Positions 1 to 11,600 of a stretch of 64,000 nucleotides of DNA are shown here, piece after piece (the first letter of the stretch is position 1; every line of letters begins with the position of its first letter). Source of the DNA: Owenia fusiformis (Eukaryota > Annelida > Polychaeta > Sabellida > Oweniidae); the NCBI GenBank assembly GCA_903813345.2, contig CAIIXF020000006.1, forward strand, positions 496,001-560,000, written 5' to 3'. Below the pieces are notes generated by a model, which worked only from the letters and a program-made list of their open reading frames with translations, did no database searches and had not been told where the DNA came from. The translations under genes and the position numbers were made by a program.

Positions 1-26
1 AAATTGTTTTATTTTTGATTCACCAG

Positions 27-191
27 ATTCAGTTTTGGCGTGACAAAAGGACCTACATTATATGCTCACAAGGTTATACTAGGAGCAGCAAGTGATGTCT
101 TCAAGAGCATGTTCTATGGGGAACTTAAGGAGACAAACGATGTCATTGCTATACCAGACATTGAAAGGCCAATGTTTCTAGAAATGATGAG
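27..191 (+). CDS. BTB/POZ domain exon of a BTBD-like gene (partial gene)
   Basis: Internal exon between ..caccag and gtaaag. In frame it reads FGVTKGPTLYAHKVILGAAS and continues DVFKSMFYGEL, the core of a BTB/POZ domain (the AHK.IL..AS.VF..MF pattern). BTB domains dimerise and bind Cullin-3 in many substrate adaptors. A second AG at 31-32 is possible, but the start at 27 keeps a better domain edge. The exon ends in phase 2 (AG|) and joins exactly to the G at 981. Upstream exons with the initiator lie outside the window. Confidence 0.85.
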
Positions 192-679
192 GTAAAGATC
201 CATCTTTTCGATATACAGTAAAACCTGTCTTGTCTCAACGTTAATGGAGCTTGATTAGCTGAAAGCGTTTGGTTTTTTTAATCTTGAAGAACTGTTAACA
301 CATTATCCATAAATAGATATAGCTGATTCGGATTTGGCCACAGAACGTTATTATATGGTATTCATTTACATGTACCACCATCAATTTGAAAATAAGGAAC
401 TTAAGTTAGTATCTTTTTCAAAGGAATTCACCAGCCATATTGAAATGGCAATGTTTTATAAATCTAAAAGACTATTACAACATCCGTACTGAATGATTTA
501 GTGTTGTTTCATCCATTTGTTTTAAACACACCACTCAGAAACATACTGATCTTCCAAAGACATATCATCCGTCCATTGTAAAGAATAACTAATCTTAAAA
601 CTGTTAGTGAATCTAAAAAATTAACATAGTGTAAATAATCATCATGAGAAATCATAGCCTTCTATTAGCCTCACACTTG

Positions 680-885
680 CAGGCCCGTAGCCAGGATTTG
701 CCAAGGGGGGGTTCAATTTTCAAAAATTTCCAGGGGGGGGTTCACATTTGACAATTTTGGCCCAAATTAGGCTAAAATCACTCGAGAAGTGCTCAAAATG
801 GTCAAAAACTGCATGATTTTGAAAGAATTTTTGGCCAGGGGGGGGTTCGCCCGAACCCTGCGAACCCCCCCTGGCTACGGGCCTG
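680..885. mobile_element. MITE-like foldback element, CAGGCCCGTAG family, intact
   Basis: Perfect 16-bp terminal inverted repeats (CAGGCCCGTAGCCAGG at 680-695, complement at 870-885) enclose a G-rich non-coding body. It is flanked by a 5-bp direct repeat ACTTG (675-679 and 886-890), as expected for a target-site duplication. It lies in the intron of the BTB gene. Related copies are at 30370-30531 and 62400-62515. Confidence 0.8.
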
Positions 886-980
886 ACTTGTATGTTATTT
901 CTGGTTGAAGACAGAAAGATGTGATGAGTATCAGAATGGTAAATAATACTTTTACATATTATTGCAACTTTTACTTCAAG

Positions 981-2126
981 GTTCATTTACTATGGTAAGG
1001 TCAATCTTACCCCAGACAATGTCCTTGGTATATTGTATGGAGCTAAGAAGTATCTAATACCAGGCCTGGTAGAAACATGCAGAGAGTATCTAGATGGAAA
1101 CCTTAACATAGAAAATGTCTGCACACTTTTGGATGCATCACTGCGATTTGATGAGGAACCCCTAACAAAGAAATGTCATGAATTAATATGCAAAGACACT
1201 GCATCAGTATTGGAGTCGGAGGCATTTGTTGGGATCTCAAAACAGGCTCTTGGCATGATATTGGACATAGACACATTGAAAATAAAGTCAGAGGTTGAGG
1301 TGTTCCAAGCAGTTGTAAAATGGGCAGAAGAGGTATGCAAGAAGCAAAGTATTGCAACTACTGGTGAGAATATAAGGAACATACTTGAGGACATAATCTA
1401 CAAGATCAGAATACCAACCTTTACAGCAGATGAGCTGGGAAAGCATGTTGCACCAACTGGTATACTTAGTCTTCAAGAGGTTAATGACATTCTGATATAT
1501 ATATCAACTGGAAAATTAGAGAGTGGAGAGATGAAGTTCATTAAACAGCAAAGAAAATATACAGACAGCTACAGTAAAGATCTTCTTGTATGCAAACGTT
1601 ATAAAGACCAAAGTACTGAATGGAAGTGTAAAGGTACTTTGTATGATGCTCTCAAGTTTACAACCAATTCAGATATCATGTTGTCTGGCTTGGGAGTATT
1701 TGTACCACACAAAGATACATCTACACCTTTACAGCTAAAGTTCAAATACTGAACAGCACAAACAAAGTATTGTATGATGTAAAGCACGAGTTCAAACATT
1801 CTGATGTTCCAAAGGGGAGTTTTATACATAAACTAAAATTTGACAAAGGCATTAAAATAAATTCAAAAGAACAATATTCTATCAAAGCATTACTAAATGG
1901 ACCAAACACATATAATTCCAGTGGGAACCGGAGTGTCCTTACAGTAGAAAATGTTGAATTCACCTTCTCAGATCACCCGGAGTCAGGTAATGGCACAAGA
2001 GTCAATCAAGGTCAACTCCCATGTCTTTATTTTAAAAAGAGAACTAGTAAGACTCTCTCAAAGAGTTCTATTATCTCTGAACTAAGGAAGGGAGGAATAG
2101 AAGGAGTGGGCTTTATTTCAAGGTAA
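981..2126 (+). CDS. BTB end, BACK and PHR domains of a BTBD1/2/3/6-like protein; apparent frameshift near 1700-1728
   Basis: The last exon starts after ttacttcaag and completes the BTB domain (FIYYGKVNLTPDNVLGILYG). A BACK domain follows (about 1075-1500; ENVCTLLDASLRFDEEPLTK, then VFQAVVKWAEE). A PHR domain begins near 1590 (CKRYKDQSTEWKCKGTLYDA). The frame meets TGA at 1750-1752 in the middle of the PHR fold. The remaining PHR sequence (VQILNSTNKVLYD ... NQGQLPCLYF) continues in another frame to TAA at 2124-2126. The change is equivalent to one missing base between about 1700 and 1728. Family members are Cullin-3 adaptors; PHR is a beta-sandwich substrate or partner module. The break may be a sequencing or assembly indel, an allele, or real decay. 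A programmed shift is unlikely because no slippery site stands out. Confidence 0.75.
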
Positions 2127-3389
2127 ATTATCGATCTTCAATGGCCTTCAGGACTGTCAATAGAGGGCAAAAATTCAGTGTGTGTAATAGCATACTTTAA
2201 CATGTGAAAATTGCTCCCCCAGAAAAAAAATCTCCCAAGATAAAGGATGTGTCCGGATATATGCCCTTTTGGTCCCTCAGTCAAATGTATGTGAAATATG
2301 GTTTTTATTACTGTCCTAGTTATATTTGATAAGTATATTCACTTTTCACGAGTTTTGATGCATAATTAACCCCCTACTGAGAGTCAGAACAAGTATCTTA
2401 ACAAAAAACAAATAGCCATTATCATAGAAAAAAAACACCAATGGCAACATGTATGACATACAAAGAAGAAATAACTTAAGACCCATGAAGAATTTAAAAG
2501 AAAATCATATTTTTGAAATATATTTAAGGATTAAATTTTTTTTCAAATTTTTGAATTTCCCGCCAGTTTAATTTGAAGGGGGAAAAACAAGATGGCTGCC
2601 ATTTGATGTAAGAAATATCAGAAAAAAAGTTGCTTCACTTTTTGTTTTCACAATGAGCACAGTTTTCCGGTTTAGGTTTTTAGACTGATTCTGACTCTTC
2701 ATCACCAGGGTCATGTATGGAGATTATAAAATTGAAACCAAAATGTTGTGCTCAGCTTGAATTTGACTGAAATATGTGTAACTTCACCAACACAATTGAA
2801 GTCTCAAAACTGGATGCTCAGTAACTTTGAGTGACTATAATCCCTTGATTACCCAGATAAACACCAATTCACTTATCCAGAAATACCATTCAATGTCTAT
2901 AGAAAGAAATAAGCAATATTTTGGAGGATATGTTTCAAACTTTTTGTATAAATAATTCATTTAATATTTGCCATTGATTTTTTTTCAATTCTGACAATAT
3001 TATATGCACTGTCTTTGAAGTCAATATTCTTCATCAATTGTGATACAAATCAATATTTTTGTAATCTCAGAAGAAGGATAAGATATTGAAGTTTAATAAT
3101 ATGTGTGATTGAGTTGGTTTTTCGGACAATACAATTTTCAATATTTTCTAAGTCGATACCCAGACTCATCCCCAGACTCATCCTTTAATTGAAAATATCC
3201 AAACCCTTTTAATATTGAATCTTAAAACACTTTTGTAAATAATAATGAAGGAAAATATAATATTTATTTGATATATGTAGTGAGCTTGAAGTTTTAAAAC
3301 AGCAATATTTACAGACAAACCAATGGGCCAGATGTGAAGAACAACCCAGTAGTTATCTGCCATCTATACAAGTCCCGGCTCCCATTAAC
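2127..3389. other. 3' UTR / intergenic sequence, no gene seen
   Basis: AT-rich sequence after the BTB-PHR stop codon. It probably includes that gene's 3' UTR, but I see no clear polyadenylation signal and no ORF with domain character. Confidence 0.5.
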
Positions 3390-4105
3390 AAGGCATTAAC
3401 ATGGCAAAATGTCACAACCTTGTTGCTCACAATATTACGAGTTCAATCTTAGTCAGATTTGAATTTCTTTGAACTTGTAGATGATTTAGAAAAAATAGAA
3501 TGGTCAATTTGAAGCAAGTTGAAAAAATACCTTTTTGACCCTGAGAAGGTCATTGAAGGTGAAATCTCAAATCTTAAGTCAGATTTGGACTTCTGAGAAC
3601 TTGTAGATGATTTTGAAAAAGAATTGGTCAATTTGAAGCAAGATGAAAAAATACCTTTTTGACCTCGAGAATGTCATTGAAGGTCAAATCTTTTTTGACC
3701 TTGAGAATGTCATTGAAGGTCAAATCTATAGTCAGATTTGAACTATTGAGAACTTGAAGATAATTTTGAAAAAAAAGATTGGTCAATTGGAAGCAAGTTG
3801 AAAGAAGACCTTTTTCACCTTTTTCAAATCTCAAATCTAAAGACAGATTTGAACTGCTCAGAACTTGTAGATGATTTTGAAAAAAATTGGTCAATTTGAA
3901 GCAAGTTGAAAAAGACCTTTTTGACCGTTTTTACCTTGAAAAGGTCAAATCTTATATATAAAGTCAGGTTTGAGCTTATGTATTTGTTGAGTTATTGGAA
4001 GTTGTAAGAATTCGTTGCAGACGCCAACAGCTAACCACCAACCGCAGTCCAAAAAAATGGAGACCATAACAATATATCACCACTTTTTGGTGGTGACATA
4101 AAAAT
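3390..4105. repeat. Composite interspersed repeat with GTCACC ends and internal AAGGTCA repeats (copy 1)
   Basis: Begins AAGGCATTAACATGGCAAAATGTCAC and ends in a small hairpin, ATGTCACC...GGTGGTGACAT, followed by AAAAA. The body is a degenerate tandem repeat of roughly 120 bp (GTCAATTTGAAGCAAG / GACCTTTTTGACC / AAGGTCATTGAAGGTCA / GATTTTGAAAAAAA). The same arrangement recurs at 12077-13058 and, 5'-truncated, at 6046-6665. No coding capacity is seen. It may be a non-autonomous transposon, but the class is not certain. Confidence 0.7.
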
Positions 4106-5376
4106 GGTATACAATATACAAGAGGCTAATTAGTCAGATCTTTTAAAGGCTTGTATATACAGTTTATTTTAGCATATGTTTAATTTAGGTTTACCTTATT
4201 TTATATAAACCGATGTCACAACAAACATTACTTAAAATAAGTAAATTAAATAAGTTTATTGTTCCAGAATAACTACAATTATGGTTTTACATAATATTAG
4301 CACAACTACTTTAATAGTTTCCATATTTCAGAAAATCATTTTGATAGGCAAGAATTATGAGACATTCATATAACTGCTTTGTATTGCACAATACACTGTA
4401 TTCTATTGTACCAGTATCAGACTGTCAGCTGGATTATCATGCAATAGCATTTGGAAAACATGAAAAGATGTTACAATGTGAATGTATATTTGACTAGACC
4501 TGTATATATCTTATCAGCTGTTTCATTTCAGCTGCTGGTGCCATATTGCAGGTATCTCATTTGTTTATTACATGAAAAGAGGCCAGTGGTTGTAATTTTG
4601 CAATATTTACATTATTTACTAACAATACACAGAAACATAAAGGCCTTCTAAGATAAGCACTCTTGGACAGTGTCGAGTGTTCAAGTTTGGGGTGTTCTTC
4701 GAAAAGGGTTTAATCAAATGGGAAGAATACCTGGACGTATGAAAGTGTTTACCTTATAGAGGTGTTCATCTGAAAAGGATGTTCAAGTTAAGAGATTTTG
4801 GTTTACTGATATCCCATGCAGAATGTACTGACAGTTGTTACAACTGGCAGACTGTATTTTATATGTAGACCTGTACTGTATAATTGTCCTTCATATGTTA
4901 ATAAATAAGAAAACCTAGCTACATTTGATAAGGCATAATATATCAATAAATATATTGCAGCATGCATATAGTGTTTATCTTATTTCAATAAATATAGGTT
5001 ACTTTCTTATAAATATCTCGATTTAGTAATATAGTCACCATCACCAAATGTGACATCGTATTTTCCAATAATTATAATGCTGATATTTTGACTCAAAAAA
5101 GCACCATGTTAATCGTCATCAAAAGCACTAATATTACATATCAATGTTTGTCATATTGTGATTATATGAATCATTACCTGAATTAGTCAAATCATGACTA
5201 CAATAGTCATCATCAATATTATATGTCATGACTATGACAGTCATTTTCAGCATATTATGACTGTGTTAGTCATATCATGTTTGCTCATATTCTGACTGCA
5301 ATATTCATCATGTACAAGTAATATCATGTACAAGTCACATCATCTAGTCATATCATGTACACATCATATCATATTA
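4106..5376. other. Region downstream of the twitchin stop codon (probable 3' UTR on minus strand)
   Basis: AT-rich sequence with many short GTCAT/ATGAC repeats at 5100-5370. A minus-strand AATAAA lies at 4564-4569 and others further downstream (for example TTTATT near 4163 and 4252 on the plus strand). Any of these could end the long twitchin transcript; the sequence alone does not decide. Confidence 0.4.
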
Positions 5377-5615
5377 TCATGATTGGACAGATTTCAAAAG
5401 TTCTTGAACGTCAATTTCTGAACCATCTTTGTCAGCATGAACGTGTAAAGTGAACACCCAATCAGATTCTCCGTTGGCACTCTCAGCAATCACACTATAG
5501 AGTCCTGCATCTGTCGAAAGAGCAGCGGGTATTCCAAATGTGTACACATTCCCAAATGTTTGGAATTTAAAACGTCCATAATTTTCAATCACCTTATTAT
5601 TTTTCTTCCAAGTCA
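5377..5615 (-). CDS. Twitchin exon 58: last Ig half and C-terminus
   Basis: Acceptor ..tttttcag. Encodes TWKKNNKVIENYGRFKFQTF and STDAGLYSVIAESANGESDW, then a short acidic tail (DGSEIDVQELLKSVQS) and TGA at 5377-5379. The second core Cys is replaced (YSVIA). This is the end of the long isoform. Confidence 0.92.
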
Positions 5616-8600
5616 CTGAAAAAAGAATATATACTGGTATATACATTGTTCAGTGATATAATAAAGCTTGCATGTCAACCCTTATTTCAAACACAATTAT
5701 TTTGACCAAAAATGTTGATACTGTAGTTTTAAAGTATCAACATATAGTTTTTAAGTTTCAACATCCATTTTCAATGTTTTCCACGTTTTGTTTGAATGAC
5801 AGTGCATGTAAGTAAAAATATTGTTTGTGTTATTCACATTTAACAATCTGATAGCACGAGCACATGGGAGGAATTAGATCCCAAAAGCTATTAATACTTC
5901 CAATGTACATGTATGTTATGACCGTATCAAAAATGAAGACTTATTTCAAAAAAGCAACTTTTTCAAAGTTTTAAGTCGACATACACATTTTCTGTTAATC
6001 CCAATGAACCTTATGCAAAATGGAAAATGTAATGATATTAAATGAAACAATATTATTAGTTCAATCTTTAAGTCAGTTTTGAGCTTTAGATGATTTAAAA
6101 AAAAATTGGTCCATTTAAAGCAAGTTAAAAAAGCAAGCAAGTTGACCTTTTTGACCTAGAGAAAAGAAGGTCAAATCCTTTTTAACCTTCAGAATATCAT
6201 TGAAGGTCAAATCTATAGTCAGATATGAACTTTTGAGAATTTTAAAATGCTTTTGAAAGAAAAATTGGTCAATCTGAAGCAAGTTGAAAAAGACCTTTTT
6301 ACCTTTTCTTGACCTTGAAAAGGTCATTGAAGGTCAAATCTCAAATCTAAAGTCAGATTTGAACTTCTGATAACCTGTAGATGATTTTGAAAAAAAATTA
6401 ATCAATTTGAAGTTGAAAAAATACCTTTTTGACCTTTGTTAACCTTGAAAAGGTCATTTCAAGTGTTAAATATAAAATCAGATTTGATCTTTGGAAAACT
6501 TGTAGATGATTTTGAAAAAAAATTGAAGTCAGTCTAAACAGTATTTGATAAGTAATTGGAAGTTTTAAGAATTTGTTACAGATGCCAACTGCCGATCGCC
6601 AACCGCTTCCACAAAAAACAGAGACCATAACAATATGTCACCACTTTTTGGTGGTGACATAAAAATAAGTGTGTGATACCTTTGACAGGTTTGCTATCCT
6701 CCACCTCACAAGAAACCATTAAAGGAGATCCTTCCTCAACACTCATAGACTGAGGGTACTTCAGGAATAAAGGTCCTCCTGCCTTGTCAAGTCCTTCCTC
6801 TGAAAGATCAAAGAGAGATTATGATGAGACTACAGAATAACCATTAAAGGAGATCCTTCCTCAACACTCATAGATTGAGGGTACTTCAGGAATAAAGGCC
6901 CTCCTGCCTTGTCAAGTCCTTCCTCTGAAAGATTAAAGAGAGATCATGATGAGACTACAGAGAAACCATTAAAGGAGATCCTTCCTAAACACTCATAGAT
7001 TGAGGGTACTTCAGGAATAAAGGCCCTCCTGCCTTGTCAAGTCCTTCCTCTGAAAGATTAAAGAGAGATCATGATGAGACTACAGAATAACCATTAAAGG
7101 AGATCCTTCCTCAACACTCATAGATTGAGGGTACTTCAGGAATAAAGGCCCTCCTGCCTTGTCAAGTCCTTCCTCTGAAAGATTAAAGAGAGATCATGAT
7201 GAGACTACAGAGAAACCATTAAAGGAGATCCTTCCTCAACACTCATAGACTGAGGGTACTTCAGGAATAAAGGTCCCCCTGCCTTGTCAAGTCCTTCCTC
7301 TGAAAGATTAAAGAGAGATCATGATGAGACTACAGAGAAACCATTAAAGGAGATCCTTCCTCAACACTCATAGACTAAGGGTACTTCAGGAATAAAGGTC
7401 CTCCTGCCTTGTCAAGTCCTTCCTCTGAAAGATCAAAGAGAGATTATGATGAGACTACAGAGAAACCATCAAAGGAGATCCTTCCTCAACACTCTTATAG
7501 ATTGAGGGTACTTCAGGAATAAAGGCCCTCCTGCCTTGTCAAGTCCTTCCTCTGAAAGATTAAAGAGAGATCATGATGAGACTACAGAATAACCATTAAA
7601 GGAGATCCTTCCTCAACACTCATAGATTGAGGGTACTTCAGGAATAAAGGCCCTCCTGCCTTGTCAAGTCCTTCCTCTGAAAGATTAAAGAGAGATCATG
7701 ATGAGACTACAGAGAAACCATTAAAGGAGATCCTTCCTCAACACTCATAGACTGAGGGTACTTCAGGAATAAAGGTCCCCCTGCCTTGTCAAGTCCTTCC
7801 TCTGAAAGATTAAAGAGAGATCATGATGAGACTACAGAGAAACCATTAATGGAGATCCTTCCTCAACACTCATAGACTGAGGGTACTTCAGGAATAAAGG
7901 TCCTCCTGCCTTGTCAAGTCCTTCCTCTGAAAGATCAAAGAGAGATTATGATGAAACTACAGAGAAACCATCAAAGGAGATCCTTCCTCAACACTCATAG
8001 ATTGAGGGTACTTCAGGAATAAAGGCCCTCATGCCTTGTCAAGTCCTTCCTCTGAAAGATTAAAGAGAGATCATGATGAGACTACAGAGAAACCATTAAA
8101 GGAGATCCTTCCTCAACACTCATAGACTGAGGGTACTTCAGGAATAAAGGTCCCCCTGCCTTGTCAAGTCCTTCCTCTGAAAGATTAAAGAGAGATCATG
8201 ATGAGACTACAGAGAAACCATTAAAGGAGATCCTTCCTCAACACTCATAGACTGAGGGTACTTCAGGAATAAAGGTCCTCCTGCCTTGTCAAGTCCTTCC
8301 TCTGAAAGATCAAAGAGAGATTATGATGAGACTACAGAGAAACCATCAAAGGAGATCCTTCCTCAACACTCTTATAGATTGAGGGTACTTCAGGAATAAA
8401 GGCCCTCCTGCCTTGTCAAGTCCTTCCTCTGAAAGATTAAAGAGAGATCATGATGAGACTACAGAATAACCATTAAAGGAGATCCTTCCTCAACACTCAT
8501 AGATTGAGGGTACTTCAGGAATAAAGGCCCTCCTGCCTTGTCAAGTCCTTCCTCTGAAAGATTAAAGAGAGATCATGATGAGACTACAGAGAAACCATTA

Positions 8601-11600
8601 AAGGAGATCCTTCCTCAACACTCATAGACTGAGGGTACTTCAGGAATAAAGGTCCCCCTGCCTTGTCAAGTCCTTCCTCTGAAAGATTAAAGAGAGATCA
8701 TGATGAGACTACAGAGAAACCATTAAAGGAGATCCTTCCTCAACACTCATAGACTGAGGGTACTTCAGGAATAAAGGTCCTCCTGCCTTGTCAAGTCCTT
8801 CCTCTGAAAGATCAAAGAGAGATTATGATGAGACTACAGAGAAACCATCAAAGGAGATCCTTCCTCAACACTCTTATAGATTGAGGGTACTTCAGGAATA
8901 AAGGCCCTCCTGCCTTGTCAAGTCCTTCCTCTGAAAGACTAAAGAGAGATCATGATGAGACTACAGAATAACCATTAAAGGAGATCCTTCCTCAACACTC
9001 ATAGATTGAGGGGACTTCAGGAATAAAGGCCCTCCTGTCTTGTCAAGTCCTTCCTCTGAAAGATTAAAGAGAGATCATGATGAGACTACAGAGAAACCAT
9101 TAAAGGAGATCCTTCCTCAACACTCATAGACTGAGGGTACTTCAGGAATAAAGGTCCTCCTGCCTTGTCGAATCCTTCCTCTGAAAGATCAAAGAGAGAT
9201 CATGATGAGACTACAGAATAACCATTAAAGGAGATCCTTCCTCAACACTCATAGATTGAGGGTACTTCGGGAATAAAGGCCCTCCTGTCTTGTCAAGTCC
9301 TTCCTCTGAAAGATTAAAGAGAGATCATGATGAGACTACAGAGAAACCATTAAAGGAGATCCTTCCTCAACACTCATAGACTGAGGGTACTTCAGGAATA
9401 AAGGTTCTCCTGCCTTGTCGAGTCCTTCCTCTGAAAGATCAAAGAGAGATCATGATGAGACTACAGAATAACCATTAAAGGAGATCCTTCCTCAACACTC
9501 TTATAGATTGAGGGTACTTCAAGAATAAAGGTCCTCCTGCCTTGTCAAGTCCTTCCTCTGAAAGATTAAAGAGAGATCAGTTCAAACTACTCTAACCTTG
9601 AGTTACACAAAGAATAAATATCATCTTTCCTTGATCAATGGCTTACAAACATGAAGATCACGATGAGACTACAGAGAGGTTCTGATCTGAAGGTCTGAAT
9701 TGTTTGGACTGCGGTACTATTTGCACATGGCCTTAAAGTAATCATATGTGGAATGTCCTATTTAACAATACAACACAATGGTGGGTGGATTTATGCTATA
9801 TAATTTGGTGAAACGACATTTTGTACATAATAATCCTATGGTTATTAATTGGAAATTAACCAAGAAATTCATTAAATATATTGAATGTTCATCAGCTGAA
9901 TGATTGTAACACATGTTTGGAAATTTTTCTGGACAATTTTCTGAAAGAAGTAGTTTGTTTCCTGCGTTAAACTGTGAGTTTTTGCCTTTAATTAGATTAA
10001 TACTCCTGCAATGTATTTGATAATATTAATAATTAAATCAAACAATTACCTGTAACCCTAAGTGTGCAGCTACTGGATGCCTCACCTACTGCATTGAAGG
10101 CTTCACATGTATAGATACCTGCATATAAACATTAAAGGAATATTCCTTGCCAGACCCTTTCTCTCTTGATATGGTAGCTATAATCATATATATAGTCTCC
10201 ATATTTAGCAAAACATGGGAAAATGTTTTAATATGGTCAATATTGATCATTTAAAAATCTAGTGCTTATTTCCAGTGAGCTGCCATCTTTTAAGATTTCT
10301 TGCAGGAAGTGATGTCATCAACTCTCAACTTCTATAACCTTGCCCATAACAGTATAGGAAAGTAGCACAAAATCACTTCTAGACAAGTGATCATTACTTT
10401 CAGGGCTTGTCAACTTAGAATAAAAGAAGAGATTTTCAGAAGGATTGAATAAGATACAAAGTTGAAAAAGAATATTTAGCTGGTTTTGTAATTCTTAATA
10501 GCTCCTCACCTAATGCTATATGCAAAGTTGAGAGTCGATGACATCACTTCCTGTGTGAAATTTTAAAAGATGGCAGCTTACTGGAATTGAGCATCACATT
10601 TCTAAGTGATCAAAGACCATATCAAAACATGGCAAGCATATATATGGTTATAGCTACCATATGAGGAGAGAGATGGTTTGGCAAGGAATATTCCTTTAAA
10701 CACATTATATATAAAAGAGGAGACATCTTGCATGAGATACATTGGGCTGTAAAGGAATTCTAAGATTTACATACATAGTTGGCATTGTGAATGATCCTTT
10801 GCAATTTACTAAAACCAATAACCAAGATGATTTATCTGATTAACAAGATTATCAATAATTAATAGTTGCACAATACCATTTATCGAATTAACATTTCATT
10901 TCCAACCAGAAAATACTGCAAATGGCTTAAAACGACATTTTAAAATTTGAATTGCAGGTTTTCCACAAACTATTACGCAAACGAAAGATGGCATCCTAGG
11001 TTTGCACACATGATTGAAATGACAACAAATAGCAAATTTCTCCAAAATGAGGCAAAAGTAGGACCCAGAACCTCATGTTGTAAATTACCAATATGAAGTC
11101 CATAAAATGAATAGAAGCATAAATGAAAATGAATGACAATTTCTGGAAATTCTTGCTGGACAGATAGATGAATGGAAAGATGAATGGACATATGAATGAG
11201 TAGATGGTTCCACAGACTCACCATGTGAACCCATTTGCATATGAAGTGAAACATACAGCAAGAGCTTTAGCAATAGTAGATCATAATCATACCTTCATCC
11301 TCAGGGAATATCTCAGATATGACAAGTCTTGTGATATTGCCATCATGCTCCACCTTAAAGTCTTCACTCTCCTGTATCTCCTTATTGTTGCATAGCCACA
11401 CAAATTCTGGTTGGGGGTTACCTGAATGTAAATCATTATTTAATGTATGTCACAATTATGCTATTGTTTAAGTTTATTTATTGTTCCATATGTAGAACAT
11501 ACAAGTACCTATAGTACAAGTAATGCACAAATATTTCACTCTGTCGGTGTGAATACATGTACATAGCTGTGCATTCAATCAAATATTTGTCACATGTCTT

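Noticed and set aside
6712-9590. Twenty-three extra coding copies of exon 57
   Set aside because: Every unit runs into an in-frame TAG and lacks a convincing donor, so they are decoys, not alternative exons.
11204-11395. Plus-strand 63-codon frame opposite exon 55
   Set aside because: Shadow of the real twitchin exon on the minus strand.
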